DNA from: Pancytospora philotis
Lineage: Eukaryota; Microsporidia
Length of the DNA: 51,650 nucleotides
NCBI GenBank assembly: GCA_023647555.1
Contig: JALRLY010000250.1
Span: 1-51,650, forward strand
Direction of reading: 5' to 3'
Shown here piece after piece: positions 18,174 to 27,280 of the stretch. Within the stretch, counting starts at the first letter, position 1. Every line of letters starts with the position of its first letter. Under the pieces are notes generated by a model that worked only from the letters and a program-made list of their open reading frames with translations, ran no database searches and was not told where the DNA came from. A program made the position numbers and the translations under genes.

Positions 18174-18962
18174 TCATACGCTTTCTTGATCCGCGCAGTC
18201 AGACGCATCAATAAACTCCCATGAGTCTGCATAAGGCGGGTACACCGTTTCATCCCTCTGGAGCCCTCTCATCAGATCCAATATTTTCAGATAATCGCAG
18301 CCACTCAGGTTGTCGTTTTTATAATCTCTGTTCCACTTTTCCTGATCAATGCGCTCCAGCTTTTCTATATCAGCCCGTAGCAACCTTGGATAGCCGGAGT
18401 ACCTCGCGGATATGTAGCTTTCGTAATCATCCTCTGTATTGGCCAAGCCTTTCGATACGGCATACGCGTAGATATCCATGCCTAGGTGGCGCCTGATCTT
18501 TGCTTTAACTTCCTTACGAAGTGGCATTGCCTTGTCTTCGTAGTCGCTTCTCAGTTTCTTAATCTCAATGCGCTTGTAGCTTGTGCTAAAATCTGGGCAC
18601 GCCCGCATACGGTCTACATACGCCACAGTCAAGATTTTCTCAAGAAACTTGAGCACATTGAAGCTGGCGCCCTTTGTGATTTTTTGGATATCTGGCTTTG
18701 TGCACGTATTCACGATAAAGCTCAGGACTTCATACAATGCTGCGTGCCGCAGGCTGCCACTGCTATCATTCGATTCGTAATGGGATCTAAGACTGGTCCC
18801 GGCTTCCGCCAGCCCCATGCACCTATCATTGAGCGTGACCAGAGACTGGCTGCTGCGCGGCACCGCTCTGAAGCAGCAGCACTTCCCGCTGCTCTCAGAT
18901 GTGGTTGAAGCATGCACGAAGCCATAAAACAGCAATGCTGTCTGTGCCACAGCCGAAAACAT
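18174..18962 (-). CDS. Family D secreted protein D2
   Basis: 262 aa, paralogue of D1. The signal peptide MFSAVAQTALLFYGFVHAS precedes a Cys-rich start (GKCCCF). The middle is rich in Lys/Arg/Glu with a likely coiled-coil or helical stretch (YKRIEIKKL...). Then comes the shared DDYESYISARYSGYP..L.ADIEKLE block, LKILDLMRGLQR, and an acidic end (DSWEFIDASD, compare DSFECIDADD in D1). CACCCTCCTC lies directly before the ATG at 18962, fitting the CCC start signal. It is unknown outside this window as far as I can tell, and may be specific to the lineage. Confidence 0.86.
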   Translation of the reverse strand: MFSAVAQTALLFYGFVHASTTSESSGKCCCFRAVPRSSQSLVTLNDRCMGLAEAGTSLRSHYESNDSSGSLRHAALYEVLSFIVNTCTKPDIQKITKGASFNVLKFLEKILTVAYVDRMRACPDFSTSYKRIEIKKLRSDYEDKAMPLRKEVKAKIRRHLGMDIYAYAVSKGLANTEDDYESYISARYSGYPRLLRADIEKLERIDQEKWNRDYKNDNLSGCDYLKILDLMRGLQRDETVYPPYADSWEFIDASDCADQESV

Positions 18963-19483
18963 GAGGAGGGTGTTTTATGAGTGTGCCCTAGCATAGGAAA
19001 ATTTGCACTAATTTTTAGTATTTCAGTCCTGCAGATACTACAGTAGCAATCGCTCAGCGATACTGATGGGATTAATATATATTATTTCCTTGGCTTTGGT
19101 ATTGGCCATATCCTCACATCATACTGCTCATTTGTTGCTAGACTCCACGGACGTGCGTTCGTGGAGCGTTAAATCATGCGGGCTGCTGGCTTTTATTCTT
19201 TTCCCTTTGGACCGCATTAGCTTTTTGCTTAAGTCCGCTGATCCCTTGTTGATCTGAATGCGCCTCCGAGGCTTTTGTGATGCATTTCATGCGATCACGT
19301 TATAGCCAGTACTGTGGCTGATTGGGAGTCCGCGCAGGCATATGCTAGAATAGCGACTGCAGCAGCACTCGGTCAGTTGACAACGCCTATTGACCATCTT
19401 AGTTTAAATCAGTTGAACCCACGTGGAATAGGAAAGACCAGGGCGCCCCTTTCACAACAATTCTGGAAATTTTGGAGCCCCGG
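18963..19483. other. Intergenic gap D2-C1
   Basis: 521 bases between divergent genes. A 63-codon ATG-led frame at 19066-19257 has a hydrophobic start but no start signal or homologue, so I do not call it. CGCCCC occurs at 19443-19449. Confidence 0.5.
19467..19481 (+). promoter_or_regulatory. AAATTTTGGAGCCCC start element of C1
   Basis: AAATTTTGGAGCCCC sits two bases before the ATG at 19484. The same element precedes C2 (20896-20912, with AAAGTTTT) and C3 (21799-21814). The following ATGGCGAG is also shared. Confidence 0.85.
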
Positions 19484-20146
19484 ATGGCGAGCAGCGCGTC
19501 TAGCGGCCCGCTGCGCGTGGTGTACGCTCTGCTCGTGCTGCTAAGCCTCCTGCCGGTGCTGCGCTGCTCCGATGAAGTGGACTACAACAGCGACGGTGCT
19601 GACCTCGGCACAATAGAATTATCATCGTACAGCCGGCTGCCCGGCTATAAAAACTGGATCGAGCTCGAATTCACTGCGAAGTACGAGCACGCGGATAGTT
19701 ATAAGACTTATATAATCGTGTGCGAAAACGCGGGCGTAACATGGAGGTACGTCCTAACTAGTGGTAAGTATGGCAAAAAAGAAGAGCGGAGCACACGTGG
19801 GCCCTGTCCCTATTCTGTGTCATTCATTTACGAGGATCAGATGTGGTACGCCATCGCTCTGCGCCCTAAGTCCAGCCCGGATAGATACATTTACTGCACC
19901 AAGCCTATATTCGTAGATGTCGCTGGGAAGTTCGATAAGAGCAAACTGGTGTGTCCCCAAAAGCCCATCGGCGGGGACTTTTCCCAATACACATCATGTA
20001 CGTTCTTGTGGGCCATGTGCCCGATCCATCTCAAAGCGATCTTCATACTCGGGCTCGCTGTTATGCTTCTACGAGGGTTCATCTGGTTTATGATAGGGCT
20101 GATCGCTGTGTTTCTACAGATCGCCGTCTGGGTACGCTCGAAATAA
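19484..20146 (+). CDS. Family C membrane protein C1
   Basis: 220 aa. The signal peptide (MASSASSGPLRVVYALLVLLSLLPVLRC) ends near the conserved RC(S/A).EVDYN. The ectodomain is about 125 residues with GAD(L/I)GT(I/V)E, QMWYA(I/L)A.RPKS, and CTKPIFVD..GK. The C terminus holds one or two hydrophobic segments (about 172-190 and 194-214), where C2 and C3 have a single longer one. The sequence VCPQKP replaces VYPP.P. I chose the ATG at 19484 from the promoter and the conserved MAS start. The stop TAA lies inside AAATAAA, so coding end and poly(A) signal overlap. A host-facing surface location is inferred. Confidence 0.9.
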   Translation: MASSASSGPLRVVYALLVLLSLLPVLRCSDEVDYNSDGADLGTIELSSYSRLPGYKNWIELEFTAKYEHADSYKTYIIVCENAGVTWRYVLTSGKYGKKEERSTRGPCPYSVSFIYEDQMWYAIALRPKSSPDRYIYCTKPIFVDVAGKFDKSKLVCPQKPIGGDFSQYTSCTFLWAMCPIHLKAIFILGLAVMLLRGFIWFMIGLIAVFLQIAVWVRSK

Positions 20147-20914
20147 ATGCGGTTTGGGGGCCGGGCCCGTCTGGTGGAGTATCGCTCAGAGTTCTTATTA
20201 AATAGCTTAGACTGTCTTTACATATGCATGCAGCCAGCTTCAACAAATACGCACGAGTGGTTAATGCACAAAAGTGATTGATTGAGGCTGAATCTTTTGC
20301 CGCCCAATAAGGTTTTTCAGGGACGGAACCAGCGATAGTACATGCTTTGGAGCGGCTGTGGTGAGAGGATTCTCATCTGCAAGTGTTAGTGCTTTACAGC
20401 GCTGAAGCTGCATGTGCGTTTACTTGTTGGTGTCCCACTGAAGCAAATATTTAGCATGCGCTAGTGCGCAGCTGCGCTCTGGCCTTGCTACTGAGCAACG
20501 AATGAGCAACTCCGTCTAGGACTGGCGAAGCTACTGCAATTTCTCTACGGGATATTAGTGCTGCCCAGCATATAATAGATAGCGATAGGGTACCGAATGC
20601 TCGGTCGCTGTCTCTTGCTTGTGTCCTGCTGAAAAAGCGGTGCAGCTGAGCTCGTGTAGCGGGTTATCGGGCCGTAGACGCATAGCGTATGGTACCGGAG
20701 AATAGCATTGGACTCAGCCAAAAGTCTGGAAACTGTGCACATTTGCAGACCGGTCCCATCTACGAAATAAGCCGTCATTCACTTTACTCTAAATTCGATT
20801 CCAACTGTGCACCTCGTTGAGCCTTCCCTTCGCACAGATTGCTCCACAGCATATTAATATGATCCCCCTTTATTGCCCCTTTTTTATTTTTTACAAAAAG
20901 TTTTGGAGCCCCAA
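20147..20914. other. Long intergenic gap C1-C2
   Basis: 768 bases. I see no convincing gene on either strand. Short frames lack start signals. The last 70 bases carry CCCCC (20863-20867), CCCCTTTATTG-like sequence and the C2 start element (20896-20912). Confidence 0.55.
20896..20912 (+). promoter_or_regulatory. Start element of C2
   Basis: AAAAGTTTTGGAGCCCC, two bases before the ATG at 20915. Near-identical to the elements of C1 and C3. Confidence 0.85.
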
Positions 20915-21520
20915 ATGGCGAGTATTTCAGTAAACGGCCCGCTGCGCGTAATGTCTGCTTTGTTCGCGCTGCTGAGCCTCCTGCCGGCGCTGCGCTGCGC
21001 CGAAGAGGTGGACTACAACAAGGACGGCGCTGATATCGGCACAGTAGAGATGAAGCCATACGACCCGAGCTTAACCAAAGGGATTATGGTCCATGTTGAT
21101 TATGATATAGCAGTGCACCAGACAGACACGTATTCAGGGCATGTGATCTTGTGTAAGAACGGCAGTGCTGAGTGGAACAAGTTCTTCCCCCTCCCAGATG
21201 TGGAATGCAAGGATGGCTATCGTAGAGCAGCCTGGTTCAAATTCACTTGTGTGGACCAGATGTGGTACGCACTGGCAGTCCGTCCTAAATCGGACCCGAG
21301 CAAGTGCATATACTCTACTAAGCCCATTTTCGTCGATATTGATGGGAAGATCGACCCGAGCAAACTTGTGTATCCGCCGCAGCCTAAGGACAAGTTGCCC
21401 CAGTACATTGCTCCCGGGGTGATTTACATGGCCTTCTTTGTTAACATATGCATATTAGTGGGTGTTATAATATTCATTGCTATTATTGTGATGCTTATCA
21501 AGCGTTTCTGTATGAAATAA
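20915..21520 (+). CDS. Family C membrane protein C2
   Basis: 201 aa. The signal peptide MASISVNGPLRVMSALFALL ends before RCAEEVDYNKDGADIGTVE. The ectodomain has TDTYSGHVILCKNGS..W, DQMWYALAVRPKSDPSKC and YSTKPIFVD. One transmembrane segment (about 167-194) is followed by a short basic tail (LIKRFCMK), giving type I topology. It is closest to C3, which shares most ectodomain motifs. The ATG at 20915 replaces a longer open frame because the promoter sits directly before it. The stop is inside AAATAAA. It lies in tandem with C3, 296 bases apart. Confidence 0.92.
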   Translation: MASISVNGPLRVMSALFALLSLLPALRCAEEVDYNKDGADIGTVEMKPYDPSLTKGIMVHVDYDIAVHQTDTYSGHVILCKNGSAEWNKFFPLPDVECKDGYRRAAWFKFTCVDQMWYALAVRPKSDPSKCIYSTKPIFVDIDGKIDPSKLVYPPQPKDKLPQYIAPGVIYMAFFVNICILVGVIIFIAIIVMLIKRFCMK

Positions 21521-21798
21521 ATGCTTTTTCAAAATTCAACCTGCATATTGGCATAGCTTAGTGCTTTAATTGGATGACATTTTCTATTTTATCTGATAGC
21601 TGTTTGTATCTAACTTTAAAAATTGATGTTTCTGCCAGTTATCGTCTTTATAAACTTTCTTCGTACTTGCATGCTATTTGAATTATTTTTGCATGCCGTT
21701 CTTGGCGTACAGGTTGCTGCGCCATTCCTGTGATCAAAAATCATGCACGAACAGATCACTGCGTTTCCTCGTGCCACCTCCTTTTCCATATTTTACGC

Positions 21799-21814
21799 AA
21801 AATTTTGGAGCCCC
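21799..21814 (+). promoter_or_regulatory. Start element of C3
   Basis: AAAATTTTGGAGCCCC, two bases before the ATG at 21817. Confidence 0.85.
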
Positions 21815-21816
21815 AA

Positions 21817-22431
21817 ATGGCGAGTAATTCAATGAACTGTTCATTACGCATGATGTGCGCTTTATTCGCGCTGCTGAGCCTCCTCCCGGCGCTGCACTGC
21901 ACCGCAGATGTGGACTACAACAAGGAAGGCGCTGATATCGGCACAGTGGATATAAAGTCGTACAAGCAGCTCCCCGGCAACAAAAAGTACAAGTACATCG
22001 CGATCAATTGCGATGTGGCAGTACAGCAGACAGACATGTATTCGGGGCATGTACTCTTGTCTAAGAACGGCAGCGAACAGTGGAACTCGCTTTTTCCCAT
22101 CCCGGAGATGGAGTTCAAAAGCGGCGGCAGCGAGAACAAAGATGTAAAGTTCATTTTTATTGATCAGATGTGGTACGCGTTGGTATTCCACCCCAAATCG
22201 GACCCGAGCAAATGCCTGTACGCCACCAAGCCTATTTTTGTCGATGTGGCCGGAAAGATTGACCAGAGCAAACTGGTGTATCCACCGAATCCTAAGGGCG
22301 ACATACCACCGCTGATCGACTTCCAAACGGTGCTTTACGTAAGTTACATAATGGCCATATGCATGTTCATTGGGACTATTATAGTTATCGTTATAATTGT
22401 AATGCTTATTAAGCGGCTGTGTAAGAAATAA
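21817..22431 (+). CDS. Family C membrane protein C3
   Basis: 204 aa. The signal peptide begins MASNSMNCSLRMMCALFALL and the mature start is near HCTADVDYNKEGADIGTVD. The ectodomain carries TDMYSGHVLLSKNGS..WN, DQMWYALVFHPKSDPSKC, YATKPIFVDVAGKIDQSKL and VYPPNPKGD. A single membrane segment (about 173-196) and a basic tail KRLCKK follow. The Cys in VILCKNGS of C2 is Ser here, so a disulfide may differ between copies. The stop is within AAATAAA. It is the last family C copy before the kinase. Confidence 0.92.
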   Translation: MASNSMNCSLRMMCALFALLSLLPALHCTADVDYNKEGADIGTVDIKSYKQLPGNKKYKYIAINCDVAVQQTDMYSGHVLLSKNGSEQWNSLFPIPEMEFKSGGSENKDVKFIFIDQMWYALVFHPKSDPSKCLYATKPIFVDVAGKIDQSKLVYPPNPKGDIPPLIDFQTVLYVSYIMAICMFIGTIIVIVIIVMLIKRLCKK

Positions 22432-22842
22432 ATACTCGTTCGATCTTTTAGTTACAAGCAAAAGATGTTACACTTAACATCTCTGTCTAAATACCCGCCT
22501 TTGCTTTTAAGAGAATTTATTTCAGCATTCCAACAGCCTGCGCTGGAATTCCAACAGCTTGTGCTGGAATACGATGCGCCGCAGTCTAGAATTCTCCGAT
22601 AAAATTTTTCATGCGCAGTCCAGAAATAAATCGCCCTGGCTGGATCTTGGAGTGTCCACGAGCTGGAGTTGCGGTAGATTTGATATTTATGGCAAACTAA
22701 TCCTTATAAATAGTGTATGTTCATGCAACCCGCATATTCTATCGTATCTACGCCACCCTTTCTCCGTCACCACCCGGCGTCCTGCAAAATTTTCACCCGC
22801 CAGCCTCCCCAGCGGGCTATATCTGCCGCCCGTCTAGCCCAT
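22432..22842. other. Intergenic gap C3-kinase
   Basis: 411 bases, no gene. Near 22520-22575 there is a short direct repeat (CAACAGC(C/T)TG(C/T)GCTGGAAT) in two copies. AAAATTTTCACCCGCC lies at about 22786-22801 and AGCCC just before the kinase ATG. Confidence 0.6.
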
Positions 22843-23826
22843 ATGAAAACACAGCTCACGGTGCCGAGCACGCCCATCAAGCGCAGATGCCCCGCGCCGG
22901 CCGTCCTCGGCGATGCCGACCGCCTGCTGTGCGAGGGCACGTACTACCGGATATACCTGACCAAGCGAAAAACCGTGCTGCGCGTGGCGAAGCGGCGTAC
23001 CGCCTCGGACGTCGAGATCGAGATTCTGGAGCGCGTGCAGGGCGAGAGCGTGAACAGGATGCTGCGGTGGTGGAAGGAGGACGGGCTGAAGTATTTTGAG
23101 ATGGAGTACTGCGCGGACGGGGACGTGGCTGCGCTGCTGGTGAAGACCAGACAGGATGGCTGCGTCGATGAGTGCGATGAAGCGGCAGACTGGCCGCGCA
23201 GCGCCAAGCACAGCCCCGTAAATTTAGATGCACGACAGGAGCGACCCGCCGAGGACCGCGGCTGCCCTGGGCTGAACAGCGATCCGTTCGCCTGCGCTGA
23301 TGAGCTGCTGGAGCAGAACACGTCAGCCATCGTGGTTGATGACTCAGATTGCTCTGATGTTTCTTTTGCCCCAGAGGCCGTGGAGCCACCCGCCTGGTGC
23401 GCGGCCATGATGCGGCAGGTCGCAGGCGCCCTAGCGCTGCTCCACGGCGCGGGTTACATACACATGGACGTGAAGCCGGCTAACATTCTTGTGGACGGCG
23501 CGAGCTTTAAGCTGTGCGACTTCAACATCTCCTGCAGCGGCGAGGGCTCCGTGGAGATCGACGGCGACCCCGTGTACATGGCGCCCGAGATCCTGAAGAA
23601 CCGCTGCTACTTCTCCAGCGACCTCTACTCGCTCGGGCTCGTCTATCTCGAGCTGTGCAACCCGGGCCTGCGGCTCCCCCGGACCGGGCCCGCGTACCGG
23701 CGGCTGCGGCGGAACAACTTCCGCGGCTGGAGGCTGGACGGGATCGGCAGGCGGATGCTCGAGAGCAACCCCGCCAAGCGCTGCAGCGCCGCAGAGGTGT
23801 ACGATCATTTTGCTGCCTCGGTGTAG
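22843..23826 (+). CDS. Wee1-like protein kinase
   Basis: 327 aa. Kinases of this family phosphorylate the ATP-site Tyr of the cyclin-dependent kinase and delay mitosis. Seen here: a degenerate Gly loop (CEGTYYRIY), VAK with Lys about 50, WWKEDG....EMEYC typical of the Wee1 hinge region, HMDVKPANIL (Asp about 209, Lys 211, Asn 214), DFN in place of DFG (226-228), GDPVYMAPEIL (247-249 APE) and DLYSLGLVYLEL. An acidic, low-complexity insert occupies about 97-178 in the lobe junction. There is almost no N-terminal regulatory region. I chose the ATG at 22843 because AGCCCAT precedes it. Very GC-rich. Target specificity is inferred, and a Myt1/Swe1-like role is equally possible. Confidence 0.82.
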   Translation: MKTQLTVPSTPIKRRCPAPAVLGDADRLLCEGTYYRIYLTKRKTVLRVAKRRTASDVEIEILERVQGESVNRMLRWWKEDGLKYFEMEYCADGDVAALLVKTRQDGCVDECDEAADWPRSAKHSPVNLDARQERPAEDRGCPGLNSDPFACADELLEQNTSAIVVDDSDCSDVSFAPEAVEPPAWCAAMMRQVAGALALLHGAGYIHMDVKPANILVDGASFKLCDFNISCSGEGSVEIDGDPVYMAPEILKNRCYFSSDLYSLGLVYLELCNPGLRLPRTGPAYRRLRRNNFRGWRLDGIGRRMLESNPAKRCSAAEVYDHFAASV

Positions 23827-24117
23827 TATAGCACATTTGTAACTGTATTAAATTGTATTTGGTTTAATTTTATGGTTCTAGAATCTGCTTCTAATGGGAT
23901 TGTGCAGCGCCTGTATCCGTATCGTAAGAGCAATCTTCGAATGGACCAAAGGACAATCAGCTACGATACTTCCAAGCTCTATTAAACACTCCTAAATGGT
24001 ATGTTGTATGTTTTTACAGTACTTGTTAACAGCTGTACAAAATTTAATACAAACTAGTTTCGTATCATTATTTATAATATTCACCAACATGCTACACTGT
24101 AGCTAATCCAATTAAGA

Positions 24118-25404
24118 TTAATCCTTATTTAATTGAACTGATAGCTTAAATGGCTTTTTCCCCAATTCTTCGGCAGCGTCAAGGCACCTCTTTAAATGTT
24201 CGGCCGCCTCGCTATGATCTTCATTCAGCTTAGCGATATCTTTACTCAGGCGGGTAGCAAGCTGACTAGGCAACTTGCTCAACAGTACACTATCATCAGC
24301 GATTTCCTTCAAACGTGTCCGTCCTTCAGCGTCCAACACAACGAGATAGTAAACGCTGAGCACATTGAGCGCGGCCTCGTTGATAATAGGATAATAATTA
24401 TTATGGTAACTACTGATGCATTCAGTTACATTACGAGTACCAAACTCTATATCGATTGCCGTTTCAAGGAATCTTGGCGTATTATCCTTAATGAGATAGA
24501 ACGATAGCTCTTTCCAGTCAACCATCTTCGTTATTAACTTCTTCGATTCCTTCATATCGAAGCGCTTCAAGCCATTAACCATGGCATGGACACAATGCCA
24601 TGCATGGGACACGTTAGTATGCAACAGCCCCACTACGTTCCCCATCAACGGCTTGACAAACTGTTCAAGCGTCTCCTCACGGTTCTCGTTCGCCAGTGCA
24701 TCGGCCAAAAGTTCAGACAAATCATCGTAAGAAACCATGTGCCAGTGACACACACATACGCCGCCTTTGTGCAGATGGCCGCCCCGACGGAGCAGATGAA
24801 GGAATGCAAAGCGTTCCGTTTCAGCAGTAAAAACGCCATTCAGATGCTCTACGGTCCGCTTAGATGAAAACTCCCGGATTCCGCCGCGCAGCAGCTCAAG
24901 CAACCGTGGCTTAAACGCAGCCGCATTCTCCTCGCTCCTCAGCTTGCCGTCATCCGTAATTTCAAAATTGGCTTCGTGGCCCGGCGCATAGCGAAGCTTG
25001 CCGTCGATAAGATCCAAAAGCGCCTCGTATCTATGGTGTGTCGGGTCCTCTGACATGAGCCAGATAATTATCGCTTCGGGGTCCTTGCAGGCAGACAGAT
25101 ACTGCCTGATGAACTCGCGCTTTATCCAGTAGGTGTCACCAGGTTTATACCCAGGCCTGAGCTTGATGTCTGAGTGAAACCTGCCGTCATTATGGTCGAC
25201 CATAATATCATCGATCACCTTGCCGAACAAGGCAGCAAGAGTCCCGTAAATGTGGTCGCACAAACCAAAAATGGTCGTCTCGATGTCTCCCCGACAGCCA
25301 GCCACGCCTTCATATCCAGCCACCCCATCCTGTGTGGCAGCAGCCGCGGAAAGGAAGAGCGATAGAGCCGTCGCAGCTCTCGGTACGATGGCAGTGAAGA
25401 GCAT
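24118..25404 (-). CDS. Family B secreted protein B1
   Basis: 428 aa, function unknown. The signal peptide MLFTAIVPRAATALSLFLSA is cut near AAATQDG. The family B landmarks with positions are: RFHSDI 75-80, YLSACKDPE 102-110, RYEALLDL 125-132, VFTAE...FLHLLRRG 191-208, YDDLSELLADAL 226-236, QFVKPLM 248-254, HAWHC 267-271, DWKEL 296-300, then YYL.VLDAEGRTRLKEIADD..LL..LP near 350-380. No membrane segment follows the signal. AATAAG overlaps the C-terminal codons. On the coding strand AAAATTTT (25426-25433) and CCCC (25410-25413) precede the ATG. It is the end copy of the array, next to the kinase. Confidence 0.92.
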   Translation of the reverse strand: MLFTAIVPRAATALSLFLSAAAATQDGVAGYEGVAGCRGDIETTIFGLCDHIYGTLAALFGKVIDDIMVDHNDGRFHSDIKLRPGYKPGDTYWIKREFIRQYLSACKDPEAIIIWLMSEDPTHHRYEALLDLIDGKLRYAPGHEANFEITDDGKLRSEENAAAFKPRLLELLRGGIREFSSKRTVEHLNGVFTAETERFAFLHLLRRGGHLHKGGVCVCHWHMVSYDDLSELLADALANENREETLEQFVKPLMGNVVGLLHTNVSHAWHCVHAMVNGLKRFDMKESKKLITKMVDWKELSFYLIKDNTPRFLETAIDIEFGTRNVTECISSYHNNYYPIINEAALNVLSVYYLVVLDAEGRTRLKEIADDSVLLSKLPSQLATRLSKDIAKLNEDHSEAAEHLKRCLDAAEELGKKPFKLSVQLNKD

Positions 25405-25894
25405 TATGAGGGGTGCAAGAGTAATAAAATTTTCAACGGCCGTGAAAATTTTAGGCCAGGTGCTGTTCAGCGTACTAAATGTGCCTACTTTGTTACTTGT
25501 TTAAACAAAATTCTGCGAATTCTATAGCAACAAAAGCCTGCCGGCTCATTTAAGTGGTTGAATAGATAATGCTGCGGGCCCCGGCTCCATTATCTGACAC
25601 GTAATAATGATTCGTTTTGATTCAATTTATTAAAATTAAATTTAGAGAGACAGAAGCAGGCTATAGCCTACAGGCTTAGGAGCATCGAAAACTACCTGAT
25701 CTCAGCAGATTGTGTTTGTATAGATCACCGCGATGCTCGGGTGTCGCCGGAACTACGCAAACGAGCTCGGCTAGCATCCGATCCAGGATGCTGGAGAAGG
25801 CCGGAGTCAGCGTAGTTACAAGAAACGGACAGCCCAAACCCATCAAAAGCACAAAACGGGCACAGGTAACTCTAATAAATGAGTTTTAGCATCC
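25405..25894. other. Intergenic gap B1-B2
   Basis: 490 bases; no gene. It holds the B1 start signals at the left. Confidence 0.55.
25410..25433 (-). promoter_or_regulatory. Start signal of B1
   Basis: On the coding strand, AAAATTTT (25426-25433) then CCCC (25410-25413) a few bases before the ATG at 25404. The layout AAATTTT...GC(A/G)CCCCT..ATG recurs in nearly all family B genes. Confidence 0.8.
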
Positions 25895-27280
25895 TCAAGC
25901 GAATTTATTAGTCCTCTTTTTCCTCAATTCCACTATTGAATGAAGGCGCCTTATCAAATGGTCGGCCTCCTCGCAACGCTCAGCGCGCAGCCTGGTGCAA
26001 TCCTCAAGCAGACGAGGAATAAGCCTGCGCGGTAGCCCGCTAATCAGATCACGGTCATCGATTATCTTTCGCAAGCGTGTTTGCCCATCACCGCCTGATA
26101 CACCGAGATAGTAAGCGCTGAGTGCATTGGGTCTAGCCTCACCGAGCACAGCATGAGTACCTCTATAGAAATCACTGATGTATTCAGTTACATCACGCGG
26201 ATCGAGCTCCATTTCTGCTGCTAACTCAGGATACTTCGCCGCATTCTCCCACATGAGATTGAGCGAGAACTTCTTCCAGTCGAATATTTTCTTCACTGTG
26301 TCCTTCGCCTCACTCTTATCCATGTCCTTCAAGCCTGCACGCACGGCCTGGGCGCAGCGCCAAGCATGGCCCGTTTCCTCGGGCCAAAGTTCGACTACGT
26401 AATCCATCAGCGGTCTTACAAACTGTTCTATCGTCTGATTGCGATCCCCGCTCTTCAGTGCGCTGGCCAACAAGTCAGACAGATCACTGTAGGAAAGGGC
26501 ACGCAGTTGAGGAAGGCCCGTATGCAGCACGTAGCGGCCTCCGCGGAGCAGATGTGTAAATGCATCCAGAACTGTATCAGCGGTATACACGCCACCTAGA
26601 CACTCCGCGGTACTCACAGATGCGCCTTCCGCGATTTTGCGGCGCAGCAGCTCCAGTATCAGTGGCTGCAGCGCCTCCACTTTCATTTCACTGCGTCGCT
26701 TGCCTGCATCGGTGACTTTGAAATCAGCATCGTGGAACAACCCAGGACAGAGCGTACTGTCGAAAAGATCGAAAAGCACCTCGTATCTACTATGTTTCGA
26801 GTCTGCTGGCATGAGCCTGTTAATCATCGCTTCAGAATCTTTGCAGGCAAGCAGATATTCCATGATGAACCTCCGTTTCATCCAGTAGTCTTCGCCTGCA
26901 TCAAAATCAGGATCCAATTCGATATCTGAGTGAAATCTGTCGCTCGTATGCCCGTCCATGCATTCACTGAGCAGCTCGTCATACAAGGCGCCAACAGCCC
27001 TGGGGATGTGATCGAACAGACTAAAAATGCTCGAATCGATATCTTCTTGGCGTCTGTAATTATAACGGCCGTTCATAAGAATACTAGATATCTTATAATT
27101 CAAGGCATCAATAGCTCTAGAGATGGGATCGCACGAGCTAGAAGTGCTCGACTCACTGTCTTCTTCCCGGGCAGCTGCGCCTAGAGAACCAGCCGCCGTA
27201 TCCTGTGTGGCAGCAGTTACGGAAAAAAGTAGCGATAGGGCTGCCGCTGCTCTTGGTACGATCGTAGCAGTCAACACCAT
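25895..27280 (-). CDS. Family B secreted protein B2, internal N-terminal duplication
   Basis: 461 aa. The signal peptide begins MVLTATIVPRAAAALSLLFS. The family core is complete (FHSDIEL, YLLACKDSE, RYEVLFDL, VYTADTVLDAFTHLLRGG, YSDLSDLLASALKSGDR, QFVRPLMD, HAWRCAQAV, DWKKFSL, YYLGVSGGDGQTRLRKI, ISGLP). It is longer than B1 because the N-terminal module is partly duplicated: SSSCDPISRAIDAL is followed 40 residues later by SLFDHIPRAVGAL. The C terminus is basic (ELRKKRTNKFA) and includes AATAAA in its coding sequence (AAT AAA TTC GCT TGA). CCCC (27283-27286) and AAATTTT (27300-27306) form its start signal. Confidence 0.92.
   Translation of the reverse strand: MVLTATIVPRAAAALSLLFSVTAATQDTAAGSLGAAAREEDSESSTSSSCDPISRAIDALNYKISSILMNGRYNYRRQEDIDSSIFSLFDHIPRAVGALYDELLSECMDGHTSDRFHSDIELDPDFDAGEDYWMKRRFIMEYLLACKDSEAMINRLMPADSKHSRYEVLFDLFDSTLCPGLFHDADFKVTDAGKRRSEMKVEALQPLILELLRRKIAEGASVSTAECLGGVYTADTVLDAFTHLLRGGRYVLHTGLPQLRALSYSDLSDLLASALKSGDRNQTIEQFVRPLMDYVVELWPEETGHAWRCAQAVRAGLKDMDKSEAKDTVKKIFDWKKFSLNLMWENAAKYPELAAEMELDPRDVTEYISDFYRGTHAVLGEARPNALSAYYLGVSGGDGQTRLRKIIDDRDLISGLPRRLIPRLLEDCTRLRAERCEEADHLIRRLHSIVELRKKRTNKFA

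Noticed and set aside
19066..19257. 63-aa ATG-led hydrophobic frame between D2 and C1
   Set aside because: No start-proximal motif, no paralogue and chance-sized; not distinguishable from a random frame.
20545..20778. 77-codon minus-strand frame in the long C1-C2 gap
   Set aside because: No ATG context signal, no paralogue and no domain.
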